64,000 nucleotides of DNA from Anadara kagoshimensis (lineage: Eukaryota > Mollusca > Bivalvia > Arcoida > Arcidae). Shown here piece by piece: positions 1 to 11,845 of this stretch. The translations under genes and the position numbers were made by a program. The stretch is taken from positions 31,977,674 to 32,041,673 of the forward strand of contig CM037861.1 of NCBI GenBank assembly GCA_021292105.1. Reading direction: 5' to 3'. Positions within the stretch are counted from its first letter, which is position 1; every line of letters starts with the position of its first letter. Under the pieces are notes generated by a model. That model was not told the origin of the DNA and searched no databases. It saw only the letters and a list, made by a program, of their open reading frames with translations.

Positions 1-69
1 TTTTAAACTTGTAAGTTGAGACACAGACTGACATTTTTTATCTGATATATTAAATAAATCTTTAAAATA

Positions 70-255
70 TCATTCTCAATTTTGATTTCACACGTGACGG
101 ATGTAGCAAGTTGGACAGGAAGTCCTTACCCTTCCAGAGCACCCGGCCTTACTACCCTGGTGGAATTTCACATGTTTAACTTAATTTGCCAATTTTCAAG
201 GATTTTGCATTGTTTTTGGTATTGTGATTTATATATGGACTGGAATGAATATTCG
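70..255 (+). mobile_element. Penelope-like 3' tail, copy 1
   Basis: Contains the 3' UTR block shared by about 30 copies here: a TTTTGATT-type start, a GTAGC segment, CTTACCCTTCCAGAGCACCC, the CCCTGGTGGAA motif, and a T-rich end with a TGGACTGG-type sequence. The RT-coding part is missing. A second, partial copy of the T-rich end follows at about 258-320 (TTTTCAAGGCTTTTTTGGTT, then TGGACTGG), which suggests a local duplication. Confidence 0.7.
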
Positions 256-349
256 AATTTTCGAATTTTCAAGGCTTTTTTGGTTTTGGTTGTGGTTCGA
301 GCGTGGACTGGCGGTGCTGTAGTTAAATTTAATATAATTATTTAAACGT

Positions 350-1002
350 GCACACAACTTTTTTTAAATGTTAAACTTAATGGTATAGGAAAAACTTGTA
401 ACTTGTGGTCTAAAGTTTTCGATTTATTTAAGAAAGACACGTTGTAACAGATGATATATTATTATCATAATATCGGACTGAACAGTTGTATTTGCTTTAC
501 AAAGTTGTCAAACAAGAATATTGTTTAGATTTAATTATTGTTAAACATTCGATCTTTTTATAATTTATACGTACGATAACTGTGTCTTTTCAACGTAAAT
601 ATCGGGCATTGATTTAGCCCATAGTTGGATCTTGGACAATTTGTAATTTAAATCAATCTAACTGACATCCATTGATTACGTTCAAGATGTGACATTCAAT
701 TACGTGTAATAGTGTCAATATAGAGGCTTATTTACGCCCTTTATAAAATATTTCGACTAGTTCACGAGTTCAAAATTGAGGTCTATGCATACCCATATAT
801 AACGTTTTGATGAATTTATGAATGCAAACGGGTAGTTATTCCGTTTGTGGTCCAACCTATTAAATTCTATGTTTAAAATTCAACGTAAAATTTTAAATTA
901 TTATATTCCGCCATTTTCGGCATTTTCTGACAAATCCAAGTCTTTCCTTCAACAGATTCAAAAAAGGCAGTTTTGCCTTTGCGTTTGAATAAGATCGACT
1001 AG
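350..1002. other. AT-rich spacer, nothing recognised
   Basis: I see no long frame, tandem repeat or known element in this stretch. Confidence 0.5.
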
Positions 1003-1075
1003 TACTGATACAAAGAAGGGGTAATAATAAAGACCCTTACTGATTCAAAGAAGGGGTAATAATCAGGACCCTTTC
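1003..1075. repeat. 35-bp tandem duplication
   Basis: Two adjacent copies of a 35-bp unit with the core CAAAGAAGGGGTAATAAT differ at a few positions. It directly precedes an RT-tail copy. Confidence 0.8.
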
Positions 1076-1097
1076 ATCTCCTGGGCGCATTAGGAAT

Positions 1098-1345
1098 GAG
1101 GCCGTCATTGATTTTCTGTAGTCCATGTATCCAGAATATCCTGGATATATTTGACGTCCCATAGTTTGATTTCACAAGTGATGGATGTAGCTAGCTAGGT
1201 AGGAGATACTTACTCTTCCGGAGCAGCTGGTCTCACTTTCATGGTGAAGGTTCACGGTTTAATTCAATCTGACAGTTTTCAAAGTTTTTACATTGCTTTG
1301 TGGGTGTTAATTTGCACATGGACCGGTATGGGTTTTTTTGTGTTT
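1098..1345 (+). mobile_element. Penelope-like 3' tail, copy 2
   Basis: Starts with a degraded RT C-terminus (GAGGCCGTCATTG, then CCTGGATATATTTGACGTCC) and continues into the 3' UTR with GTAGCTAGCT, CTTCCGGAGCA and a T-rich end. The coding part is too eroded to translate. Confidence 0.75.
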
Positions 1346-1399
1346 ACACAGAAGTATATAAATATAAAACATTGTTACTCAAATTATTATCTCCAGCTA

Positions 1400-2230
1400 T
1401 TACTACGAATATGTGCATATTGATCAATTAAAATTATCAATATTACATTCTAATATGTCGTTACTAAAATATTAATTCTGTCAAAAATCTGTGTACTATT
1501 AATTCCTAAAACAAACTAATAACTAAATGCTTGATACAGAATGTAAAACAAACTATATACAATTTTATTGAGGAATCTATCATATAGCTTAGCTTTTTAA
1601 TGGTTTCTAGCGATAATGGCGTCTTGGGTAACACTTGTGAGCAAATGGTATTGCTGTCGTGACAGGGAATTTAGGTGTAATAAAAAGACAACAAACACCA
1701 TTGGCGACAGACAGAATACAATACAGACCTGTCAAAAGTGTAAGTCTAAACTTCAGAGTTTGTGCCGAATTGGCAGCTCAGCTCGACTCCTCGCTAGCCA
1801 TATCTCGACACATTTCAGTCGTTGCTATCTATATCTCCATACCTTTTGGCTGCATACCTCGGCCACTCGAGGCTGCGACCCATTTTCGTTATTTCATTGT
1901 TAAACTTTCGAGAGGTCTCTACTGTATATTTCTATAACACATATACAATATTATTGCGGTCCATCAGTCTTGGGGTAATATTAATGCAACACCATTTTAC
2001 AATTTCTAAATACTCTGAAATAGTTTCCATGGCGCTCGGATGAAAAATTGTCACACAAAAACTACTTGAGAGACAGATATTTTTTGAGAATGTTGTAAAA
2101 ATTGTCAATGTAATGCAATCACCCTTGTGCTGCATCTTAATAATTCATTGTTTTGCCACACGTTACAATATATTTGTCTCGTGATAGATAAACGCTCATT
2201 TTGCAATCAAACACATTTATACCGGTAAAT
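1400..2230. other. Spacer with overlapping short frames, no supported gene
   Basis: Three overlapping short frames (73-95 codons) lie at 1616-2043 in a locally GC-richer patch. None resembles a family I recognise, and several open frames on the same strand argue against coding. A GTAAGT-like donor lies near 1739 but I can pair it with no acceptor. A host exon cannot be excluded. Confidence 0.3.
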
Positions 2231-2370
2231 GACCAAAACTACAATCCCAAAAGCATAATGAGAACTTTAAAAACTGGAAACCTAAACACTTGAACCTCCA
2301 CCAAGGAAGTGAGACCGGATGCTCCGAGAGGCTTAGCACCTCCTCTATCTAGCTAGCTACATGAAATCAA
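2231..2370 (-). mobile_element. Penelope-like 3' tail, copy 3
   Basis: Reverse-strand 3' UTR: CCACCAAGGAAGTGAGACC, then GATGCTCCGAGAGG, then CTAGCTAGCTACATG. No RT-coding part is present. Confidence 0.75.
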
Positions 2371-2754
2371 TATTGAAAATGACATTAACATGAGATATGG
2401 GGTCAGAATAACAAACTGAACAAAGCCTCTGTGAGCTTATTTTACATAGAATTTTATAGAAATTACAATACATGACATCTATGTAAGGTGAAAATATTTT
2501 TGCTCATGTTCACCACCAAAAAACACTTTTAGATGAAACTGTGAAATACTTGTAGTACAAACGAAGACTAGTGTAATATATATGTAACATTAATAAACAG
2601 TATGCGAAACGTCGATTTTTAAGCAATTTAAGAAATTAAAGTCGATCAGAGTTTTAGCAGGTATTTCAATCTGGAAAAAGTTCTTGAAAATGTGAAAATC
2701 TTAAATTTTCGCGTTCTCCCAATTTTCGTTTCTTCTATGTAAACACAAACCCAT

Positions 2755-2960
2755 AAATTAATATGTCATCGAGATAGTGTAAATTACAAACTCACTTTCA
2801 ACGGAAACAACATATCACAAATTTACCAGCTCTCCAAAAGGCTATTCTTAGGACCACGAAAAAAAACCTAATGGAGATAAATGTGATTCTCCACAAAATG
2901 ATTTTCTTAGAAACAATAAAATTTATATAAGATACCACGAAAAAAATAAAATGATTCCAC
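2755..2960. repeat. Degenerate interspersed repeat (CCACGAAA family)
   Basis: A stretch around 2762-2835 (ATCGAGATA, AACGGAAACAACA, ACAAATTTACCA) resembles 7784-7855. It is followed by two ACCACGAAAAAAA stretches like those in the MITE remnant at 3618. The alignment by eye is loose and the boundaries are not defined. Confidence 0.3.
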
Positions 2961-3617
2961 AGTTCTATACATACTTGATTTTGGCTCAATCTTTTAAATT
3001 TTTCCACCAACACAAAAACTCCTGAAAATTACTACATCTGATCGAGTGGACAATAACGAACTGATTAATAGATATATCTGAATTGTCCTTTTTAATAAAC
3101 CTAGCCAATGTCTCATAACATAGAAGGAAGCGCTATATATAAATATAACTCATTACCTTCTCTTGTTCATTTCTCGTTATAGATCTGTTTATTAAGAATG
3201 TTAATTAACCAAAATATTTCTTTAATAACTAAATTAAATTAGATTCCTTGATCTTTACAAATTGTACTACTGAATACATCTGGTTTAATTAAATCAACGT
3301 AAATGTTCTATTAATATTTTGTGTCAAAACGTGGAAATGAATCTATCAATATTATGTATGTATATTTTAATCAAAAGTGGAAATGGAATGCATTGTGATG
3401 ATTTTTTTCTCAAAGGTTTGCGGCGAATGTTTCTGTTGAAATATTATTTTAAAAAGGACACTGAACCGGAAGCGGAAGTTAAGGTCTGGTTAATTTTCTA
3501 GAATATGAAATGAGCCTTAGTGATGGGACAACATATTTTCAAGTTATTTATTTCGTGGTTTTAAGATTATACCATTTTGCTGATTGACAAATTCGCTATT
3601 TGTAGCGACTGAGTTTA

Positions 3618-3772
3618 GGTTATATATACTGTTTCGTGGGTAATATTGTCCACGAAAATAGCAAAACACCACGAAAATAATGATTTTACATTAACCACCG
3701 AATGGGAAACCCCAATGTTTGAAAAATACTCATGCACCTTGAAAGAACAAAGCAAAATAACTACTTTTATTA
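3618..3772. mobile_element. Degenerate MITE related to 31755-31976
   Basis: The left end reads TATACTGTTTCGTGGG and the right end AGCAAAATAACTACTTTTAT. The latter matches the right terminal repeat of the better-preserved element at 31755-31976. The interior has CCACGAAAATA repeats. No intact target duplication is visible. Confidence 0.4.
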
Positions 3773-3799
3773 CCGTTTGATTTAAAAATACAGCTATTG

Positions 3800-4687
3800 A
3801 TTTCAAGAGGAGTAAATTATTGCTAAAAGACTGATCAATTTAGCTGAAAAATTACATAATCTCACTATAAATTCACCGAAAAAATCTTAATGTTTGGAAG
3901 ATTATTCATCCTCGACAAACCCATTATTAAACCAATCAATGGATATAAAGACTTGAGGGACAATCTGGCGTAAAGCTGAGATACTTGTTCTGAAGTAATT
4001 ACGTGCAAGACTGCTTTGTCAATGTTGTCGGAATAAGGAACATCACAGTCAAAATTCGATTCAGTTCAGACCTAATATATCGTATAAATAAACAACATCT
4101 TTTGTGTCTATGAGTTTGTTCCCTATACAAATTTAAGGCTCGAATATTGTTCTTAGCTGATTGAATACTGTTTTACGTCCCCTCAGCAGTTTTTCAGCTC
4201 TTTACGTCATAACATTTTTTTCTTAATAATTTCAAGTATTTATGTATTTACAAGTACATGTGGTACGTGCAATTTTTCTATTCTCTTTTGTATTTAGGGC
4301 GTACATTATTAGCAATAATTTGTTTAAAATAAATTAAATTTCATGCACAAACTAGAATTTAGTATTATATACATGGAATATGTCCATCTAAATTCGAAAA
4401 ATTTAATATCACAATACCAATTATATTCACAAAATTAATGAAAAAATTTCAAATATACGTGTAAATGAACTTATTTTACAAAGTAAATTTGAGTATTATT
4501 AAGACATTTCCTTAACGTCTAAAGTTAAATGAATACAATATCACTAAAACACAAGGAAGTGAACAAGACAAGCAAAATGGACTGTGGATTTCAATATCAG
4601 AACATACAAGGAATGGTAACTTTTTTTTTGGCTGTTTTTGTAATTAATATAAAAAACTACAAAAAACGTATTTACAACATATGTAAA
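3800..4687. other. AT-rich spacer, nothing recognised
   Basis: Very AT-rich sequence with only short frames. I see no repeat family or RNA gene. Confidence 0.5.
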
Positions 4688-4972
4688 TCACCGCCAGTAT
4701 TATATTGTTGATAAGTATGATGTCTCTGTTTCCAGGGGTGCCCTGGATATATTTTACGTCACATAGTTCCATGGTCCTTTCGAATTCACTGTCAATTTTG
4801 ATTACACGTGTGTTGGGTATAGATAGCTAAACAGGAATTGTTTACCCATCGGAGCACTCGGCCTCACTTCCCTGGTGTAAGTTCAAGTATTTTACCGAAT
4901 TTGTCGGTTTCAAAGTTTTTACTCTGCTATAGCATTGTGATTTAGACATAGATTAAAATGGTTATTTTTGTT
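4688..4972 (+). mobile_element. Penelope-like 3' tail, copy 4
   Basis: Begins in the RT thumb region (AGTATTATATTGTTGATAAG, then GATGTCTCTG), passes through TGCCCTGGATATATTTTACG and covers the whole 3' UTR to a T-rich end with TTTTTGTTGATT. The reading frame is broken. Confidence 0.8.
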
Positions 4973-4974
4973 GA

Positions 4975-6034
4975 TTACAATATCACTAATCATACGAAAG
5001 CAATATCAGCAGAATGATTTGTAAATATCGGTATAAAAAAAATATGGTAACTTTTTTTTACTGGTGCTCTTTTTGTAATTTACAATATCACTGAACATAC
5101 GGAAGTAAGATGACCATAACAAATGTGCAAATTTCGCTATCAATAATTCTAAGATTCCATCAAGATGTATTAAAAAATAAATAACAATTATAGTTAAGGC
5201 TTAACAGTACAGATTTACTTCGTAATTTAAAGCAGAATTGTTTGTTATTATTCGTATTTTGAAGGCAAAAAGAAATTTGATGATTTTTATAGAATCACAG
5301 AAAAAAATTCTATTAAGTCGCCTTGGTTAAGTTTTTAATGAACTTAATAGAAGATCTACATAGATCCTCTTTATTACCAGAATTGTATATGTTGCGTTAA
5401 GAGCGAGACTTTAAATATCGTGCGCAAAACTTTCAAAATCGAGCACACAACATGCGAAAATAAAGCACTCGATTTCAACATATATTATTCTGTGGTACAA
5501 AAGTGCACCATATATAGATTTGTGAACGCTACAGAGGATGGTTATCATTACACGACTTCTTAACACTGAATTAACTTGTATTTGCTAGAGGCTAATAAGA
5601 GGTCTGTGCAATTAATACCAACTCAAATAAAATGTCTATATATCTGCGTTTTATTACTTTTAGTAAGCCTTAAGGAATTTCAGTGTCTCTAAATTATTAT
5701 ATTTGCCCCCACAATTCACATTATTAATTTTATTTGTCTGGATTGTGCATAGTCTCATAGTCATTACGATAGAATCATCACGGTACCGAAACATTTCTTT
5801 ATTAAAACCTGAAACTGGAATGGAAAATGGAATGACAGGGTTATAAAATTAGCACACAAGAACCTGACGCAATATACATCAAAACATTAATCATCACCAG
5901 TTTAAGTGGAGTGGAGATGATCTAGTCAATCATATTGAAATCTTAAATATTGTACCTTTAATAACGGACCTTTTATCACAAATGCCTAGACGCTCATATA
6001 TCTGCATTTTAAGCAGTATTAAAGTCAAACATAG
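4975..6034. other. AT-rich spacer, nothing recognised
   Basis: No supported feature apart from AT-rich sequence. A partial local repetition of the segment after copy 4 (GGTAACTTTTTTT at about 5045, also at 4616) is visible. Confidence 0.4.
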
Positions 6035-6245
6035 ACATTCGAATCCATGTCCAATTTACAAACCAGAAGTAAGGAAAAACGTTGAACTGACAAATTAAGT
6101 TAAGCTCGTGAACTTCTACTAGGAAAGTAAGGCCGAGTGCTCCGGAAGAGTAAGTACATTCTGTTTAGCTACCTTCACCCACCACGTATGTAATCAAAAT
6201 TTAAGTGAACGGAACATAGAACTGCGAGACTTTAGATATATCAAG
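6035..6245 (-). mobile_element. Penelope-like 3' tail, copy 5
   Basis: Reverse-strand 3' UTR, including AATCCATGTCCAATTTACAA, GAGTGCTCCGGAAGAGTAAG and CCACGTATGTAATCAAAATT. No coding sequence remains. Confidence 0.8.
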
Positions 6246-6935
6246 ATATATAAAGGATTAAATATTTTCTGAGCATCGCTGTATGATAAAGCCGCTGGTA
6301 AAACAGACCTCATTCTAAAAGAATCAGTTCACAATCATAGGCTGTAACACACCAATATTATGTGTTACTATGCTATGGAAAATACCAAGAAAAGTCTGCA
6401 AATGAAATAAAGAGTAACGTTCTAGGTTTATAATCAAGAATAAATTCTGCCCATACCTGAAAATCTCAGATGTCCATGTGTCACCCCAAAGTAATGCGGC
6501 AAACGCTATCAATATGGATAACGGTGCAGACAATATATAAACAATACACATTGTTTATATCATATTTACGAGGTGGAAAATTAGAGCCGAAGAACATAAA
6601 TTACATTTTCTAATGGTTTGTACAACATAGACCATGTTTCTTCATTTTCCGCTTCGTTAAGAACCAGTGTATGCATGTTCTTTAGAACTAATATCGTAAA
6701 TACACACGCGCACGTGTATGTCGATTGTATACATGGTATGTATCCGTTTGTTAAGGGTCAATTCACTAATATTGCATTTCATTTTTTAGTATAATATTTA
6801 TTAGTAATTTGTAAAATTTGGTGCAGGCTGATAAATTAACTCTTGAAAACGTATAAAATGTATTATTCAAAATACGTATTTTGTGGTAATTAGCAAAAAA
6901 GTTCAGTTAATTTACTGAAATATTCCTTTCATATA

Positions 6936-7245
6936 AGAAGCTTTGTAATTGGATGCCGAGTGGCTCAGGCGTCGGCTTACAGATCCTTTCACCATCAAGA
7001 TTCGAATTCCACTTGGGGGATGCTGGTGTCATAAGTGTGTCAGTTCGCATGCAAAAGGTCGGCGGACTAAACTGACCGCGACTTGACTGTCGCGTACCAC
7101 TCTGTTACTCAACTCCATCTGGGTTTCAGGTTTACAATGCTTTGTCTATTGAATGGTAGAATTAGAATGAGATTACGTTGGTGTTTGAAATCTGATTTGA
7201 CACTCGAAGTGTTTCAAATTCCTGTAATTTGACCCAAATCACCAA
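6936..7245 (+). mobile_element. tRNA-derived SINE-like element, family 1
   Basis: Carries a tRNA(Leu/Ser)-like internal promoter: an A-box region at GCCGAGTGGCTCAGGCG and a B-box-like AGATTCGAATTCC about 45 bp downstream. A non-tRNA body follows. A closely related copy lies inverted at 8480-8787. The two share 21 bases at their outer ends that precede the tRNA-like part, so they could also be the arms of one longer foldback element. Confidence 0.6.
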
Positions 7246-7493
7246 CACGTTTCCATCCCTGCAAGTCGCAAGTTTTACCGGCTATGTACGGAGATAATAT
7301 TAGGTGTGTAGAAATAGTGTTTACTGGCCACATATAAGCTGTTTTTAATCCAAATTTTATTCTCTGTATTCAGTGTAATGCATGATTTTATATTGCATTG
7401 TTGTGTAATGATGTATTGTAATAAGTTATCAGTATGTCACCTTGGAAAGTAAAAAATGTAACACAAATGATTTTTTAATTTTTTTTTATTATA

Positions 7494-7603
7494 TACTAGT
7501 TAAACAGGGGTTGCTTACCTTTCCGAAGCACCCGGCCTCACTTCCCTGGTGGAAGTTTACTGATTCGGACATGGATTAGTGTTTGTTTTTGATTGGTAGT
7601 ATT
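7494..7603 (+). mobile_element. Penelope-like 3' tail, copy 6 (short)
   Basis: Starts inside the 3' UTR (CTAGTTAAACAGGGG) and ends with TGTTTGTTTTTGATT. About 50 bp are missing after CCCTGGTGGAAGTTTA compared with other copies. Confidence 0.8.
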
Positions 7604-7734
7604 GACATTTTCACTGTCGAATTTAGTGCAGATATTTAAGATGTTGATTCAAAAAGAGAATAAGCTAAAACCAAAAAAGTAAGCACGAAGTTAAAATACT
7701 GTCCAGCGGTGTGGTTCCAGTACAGTTCTTTTGG

Positions 7735-7880
7735 TGGAACAAAAATATCCTTTGTTTTCGTGGCTACCCTGGTACACTAAATTACATATCAACGAGATAT
7801 ATACCAAACTTATCTTGAACGGAAACCACAAACTACGATCGCGAATTAACAAACCAAAAAAATTATATTTTTCCTAGAAC
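7735..7880. repeat. Degenerate interspersed repeat, similar to 2755-2960
   Basis: CAACGAGATATATACCAAAC and AACGGAAACCACAAAC resemble the repeat near 2762-2835. Boundaries are unclear. Confidence 0.3.
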
Positions 7881-8479
7881 CAATTAAATTATACACTTTT
7901 GTCACAGCATTCCAAATCGATACTTACCTATCCACCTTTTTGACAGTGTGGAAAACAAACATAACATTTACAATAAAGAAAATCATTTGTTACATTTTCA
8001 CTTTTATAGGTAACATAAATATTGATCGTGATAGGCTAATGTATATCAAAATACCATTACACAACAATACCATATGAAAAATGAAATTACATTGAAAAGT
8101 GAGAATAAAAAGTGGTTTTAAAACAAATTTAGCGTTGTCAGTAAAAAGCAGAGGTTTAAAATCTCCTTGGTCCGAGGTCCTGGACCTACTGATTTCACTT
8201 TGGGACTCTTGATATTTTAACTGACCTTGGATTTGTTACCAAAATATATATTTCTACTTATTCTATATTATAAAATAGATCTGGTGATATTGGACTTTTA
8301 AAACTTTATATTGGACCTTGTCAAAAATGAAGACAAAAGGTCCTGGAGGTTCAGTTATAAAACTTAATTTTAAACACATGAAAATACACCACAAGAGAAC
8401 ACTTTTATAGACTAAATGTTTTATGTGTATCTATGCAAAATAATGCGATTTGCAGATCTAAAGAACTTGTTAAAGAGAG

Positions 8480-8787
8480 AAACTTACGAGGTTTGTTGTT
8501 ACAGAAAACACTTCCGCTCTCCAATCAGATTTCAAACACCAACGTAAGCTCTTTTAATCTGCCATTCAGTATACAAAACATTGTAAACATGAAACCTGTG
8601 TGAAGTGAAGTAACGGACTTAACGCCACAGTAAATATGCGGTCAGTTCTGTACACCTACCTCAAGCGAACTGACAAATTTACCACAATAGGATCTCCCCT
8701 AAGTGAAATTCGAACCTTGACGGTGAGAGACGCTGTTATCTGTAAGCTGACGTCTTAGACCATTCTGCATCCAATTACAAAGCTTCT
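8480..8787 (-). mobile_element. tRNA-derived SINE-like element, family 1, inverted copy
   Basis: Reverse complement of the family at 6936-7245: a degraded B-box (GAAATTCGAACCTTGACGG) and a tRNA-like A-box region near 8740-8770, ending in GCATCCAATTACAAAGCTTC. Its 3' end points towards the plus-strand copy, giving a convergent pair with about 1.2 kb between them. Confidence 0.6.
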
Positions 8788-9090
8788 CTAACATATTACA
8801 CTAGGATCTTTCCAACGTTTTATTCGAACGTTGTAAGTGAAAAGAGCCACAATTAAAAAATAAAAGGTTTATTATATTATTTATATGGTAGATATTATGC
8901 ACAACGGTTGACTAATCTTTAAATAGGCTAGTTAAGACATAACTGAAAAAGTCTGGCCTATACCTGAAGAAAAGTCAGGGTACTGCTTTAAATGATTCTG
9001 TACTGTCTTTGATGTATGGAATTGTATTGTTTGAAGTATAAGCCGGTATATGTTTCACCCGAGGGTGTCACTAACCCAATAGGCAATAAT

Positions 9091-9553
9091 AATTGTTTAT
9101 TATATAGCAATATATGCTTCGCATAGAAATTAAACGTTAAATCCCGAGGTGTTAGCGTGCAGTATATACCGATATTTGCACGCTAACTTTGTTACAGTCC
9201 GAGGTTTCCCAAATCAATTTTTTCATATTCCACGCTTTGGCACGTGACGCTGTCGTTTATGACGTAATTCGATTGTTGTTGACGTCATCGCTGTGTTGTT
9301 TGTCATATTGCACTAGTTCTTATATCCATTTACAAGAACTAGCGTAATATTTATGTATTGTACAACAAAATGGTATTTTACATGAAATACTTGACGGAAG
9401 TAAACAAAATTTATTTTGCTATATAATAAAAGGGTTATTGAACTGATATTGTGAAATATTGTCCCTCGTTGACTCGACATTTACACTCGCAAGCTCGTGC
9501 AAATGTCGAGTCAACTCGGGACAATATTTCACAATATCAGTTCAATAACCCTA
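9091..9553. mobile_element. Foldback/MITE-like element inserted in HHR unit A
   Basis: A ~463-bp element that starts near TTATTATATAGCAATATATG and ends in a long hairpin. A related copy lies reversed at 44848-45275 and shares the start region, a GTGTTAGCGTGCA block, TGACGTCAT-type sites and the terminal hairpin. There is no ORF. The superfamily is not identified. The target site is known because it interrupts an HHR unit. Confidence 0.7.
9432..9551. repeat. Long perfect-grade hairpin
   Basis: Two 51-bp inverted arms (9432-9482 and 9501-9551) are complementary at all but two positions and separated by an 18-bp loop. The arms begin GGGTTATTGAACTGATATTG. It forms one end of the foldback element. 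Confidence 0.9.
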
Positions 9554-9717
9554 TAGTATTGTTGTCAGAAATATACTGTTGCCTAAATTTGCTAATAGTT
9601 AAAATTTGAATTTCCTAAAAAACTAAGGTATACTCATGCAAATTTGGTTAAATATATTTTGGTCCTATGGGTACCGTTTCAACATCTTGAAAAAATTGGT
9701 TTCACAATTTTCGTTCA

Positions 9718-9765
9718 AGCACTACTAATGTGGAATTGTATTTTCCGAAACGGCCTTCTAGTGCT
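9718..9765 (+). ncRNA. Type I hammerhead ribozyme, copy A (core mutated)
   Basis: Stem I strands AGCACTA and TAGTGCT are exact complements. The first core strand reads CTAATGTG instead of CTGATGAG. Stem II is GGAA...TTCC. The GAAAC strand is intact. The cleavage-side triplet is TTC rather than GTC. The core changes at conserved positions predict an inactive ribozyme. Confidence 0.8.
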
Positions 9766-9799
9766 GTAAAATTAAATTGGTATAATATGTAATATTTTG

Positions 9800-11845
9800 T
9801 CACTTTTTTCACTTTCATACAAGGGTTTCTGTCTATTTTATGCTTTCTTTCGGTTGTAAAATATTTGATCTCGCATTATGTTCTCCCGGATGTTTGATGA
9901 TCCAGAAACACCTTTCTCGTAACTTACAGTAAATCGTTTCAGTTCTTACAGGAAAGAGTCTCAATCAAGAAAATGCCTGACAGAATCATTGTTTCACAAA
10001 TAATAAAATGTTTGCAAAGAATAAGCAAGAAAGTGTCTTAATAATAATAATATATGATCTTGTTTCAGTGATGTAACAAGAAATGAATGCATTCTTACGT
10101 GAAATTGATGCGCGTGGCTTAATGGCGACATTTGTAGTTGAAATTAACACAGTTTACCTGGAATAGTAACACGTTTCGGTCGGACAGTAAAACTGAAACA
10201 GTCATAGTGTGGCTCTTTTTTTAAAAGCAAGAAACAAGAATAATACAATGCTATTCTATCCAAATATATACAAAATATTTCAAATAGGAAGGTTCCGTAC
10301 GGGATCATATTTTCTGAAACATATGTTCGACGGTATCATTATATTCTTATATATTTTGATACCTTGTAAATGAGAATATAATCTTAACAAAAGCTTAAAA
10401 AAACAATGTGAATGCAATCAAATGTTAACTACTAAATTAGTTTTAATTTTAAAGTGAAGTAATTTTGTCCTGTAGTGTCGCAACATAAAACCGACCATGT
10501 TGTGGGAAAAAAATGTTCAGAAAAATTCGATACCAAACTTATAGGCAATTGCGCAATTGAGATTCTCGTAATCTGCATCATTTTTACAAAACCATTGCTG
10601 TAATATAAAACGTAAGTAACAGCAAGTAATTTGACACTTCATGTGTGGGTTTTTCCTTGGATCACAGGGTATAATGGTTTTAACTTCTGAAAATTGATTA
10701 AAATATGATATGAGAAATTTTCGCCCACAATATTGTATATGATTTCAACTGTAATGAGTTTAATTTATATGCAATCTAAGTTGCAAATGTGTCATTTGAA
10801 ACTTACTACAAAAAAAATTCAACAAGAACTTTCTCTTGAGAGCTAAATCTCCTTGCTCCAATTAAGATTTGACATAGGGATTATAATTTTTGTGACCTAC
10901 TAACGTAAATGTCGCACATGTCATACCGTCACATGATGATATACGTTTGTGCAAAGTTTGATTACAATACACACATAGATGTGATAGGTAGGAATCGGAC
11001 GAGATTTCATACAGACATTTTTCCTATATACTCACTAAAACTTAGTTCGTCGCGAGAAGAATGAAAAGTAACGATAATGCCTTTTACAGCTTGTTTAATT
11101 TTTGAAGCATCAGATGACCGTTTGGGAATTAAATTACTCATTAGTAGTGGTAAAAAAAATGTGTAAATCCTAAAAAAATTAAAATGTTGAAATAAGAAAA
11201 AATAGAAGGGCCAATTTGAAAAATTACCAAAACCACCTAATACAAAAATTTAAATAATTACACTTTGTTTTGATAATTTTGAAAATTTAAGAAACAGCTA
11301 ATTATAGTTTAGAGGCGTTGATTTATGATGATCTTATTCAAATTTTTGTCCTTTTTAAATGCATAAATAATCAGAAGGTTTGCATAAAAAAGAAATTCTG
11401 GAAGATGTCAAATGTGTGATTAAAACATGTTAGTTTATGCTATTAGTTTCCACATCGGCTTTTATTACACCAAATGGCTCTATAATTCTAAATCCAATAT
11501 TTATTATGTTCTGATAAAAGCATTCTGTTAGTTTATAGAAATGTCTTCCGTTATGTAATTAAGTAGAAATTCATTTATTATGATTTATTTGTTAGCACTT
11601 GATGCAAAAAAAGTGTAATCCTTGCATATCTCCATACCATACTTTTTCTGTGCACTCATTTCTCATTTCTCTCAAACGGAAACAATGTTATAATATAAAA
11701 GGAAGGAGTATGACAGGTTGGGTCAAATGCATTCACCGGTGCAATCAAAACCTCACAATCTTAAGTTCTATTGGATATGGGTATCTAAGCATATATTGGC
11801 GGAATCGACTTAAAACTAATATCTATAGACGCTTATCATAGGTAT
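9800..11845. other. AT-rich spacer, nothing recognised
   Basis: Two kilobases without a recognisable gene or repeat. An 80-codon frame at 11599-11841 abuts the retroelement cluster but matches no part of the reverse transcriptase and has no other support. Confidence 0.45.

Larger units (their letters stand above)
9042..9800 (+). mobile_element. HHR unit A, split by a foldback element
   Basis: The first ~45 bp of the ~330-bp HHR unit (CACCCGAGGGTGTCACTAAC, AATAGGCAATAAT) lie at 9042-9090. The rest resumes at 9554 (TATTGTTGTCAGAAATATAC) and runs through the ribozyme to TGGTATAATATGTAAT near 9798. The inserted 463 bp are the foldback element at 9091-9553. Unit F at 29205 is an uninterrupted version. 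Confidence 0.75.

Noticed and set aside
1616..2043. Overlapping open frames of 73-95 codons as a small gene
   Set aside because: Several frames are open at once, with no domain, start context or exon partner visible.
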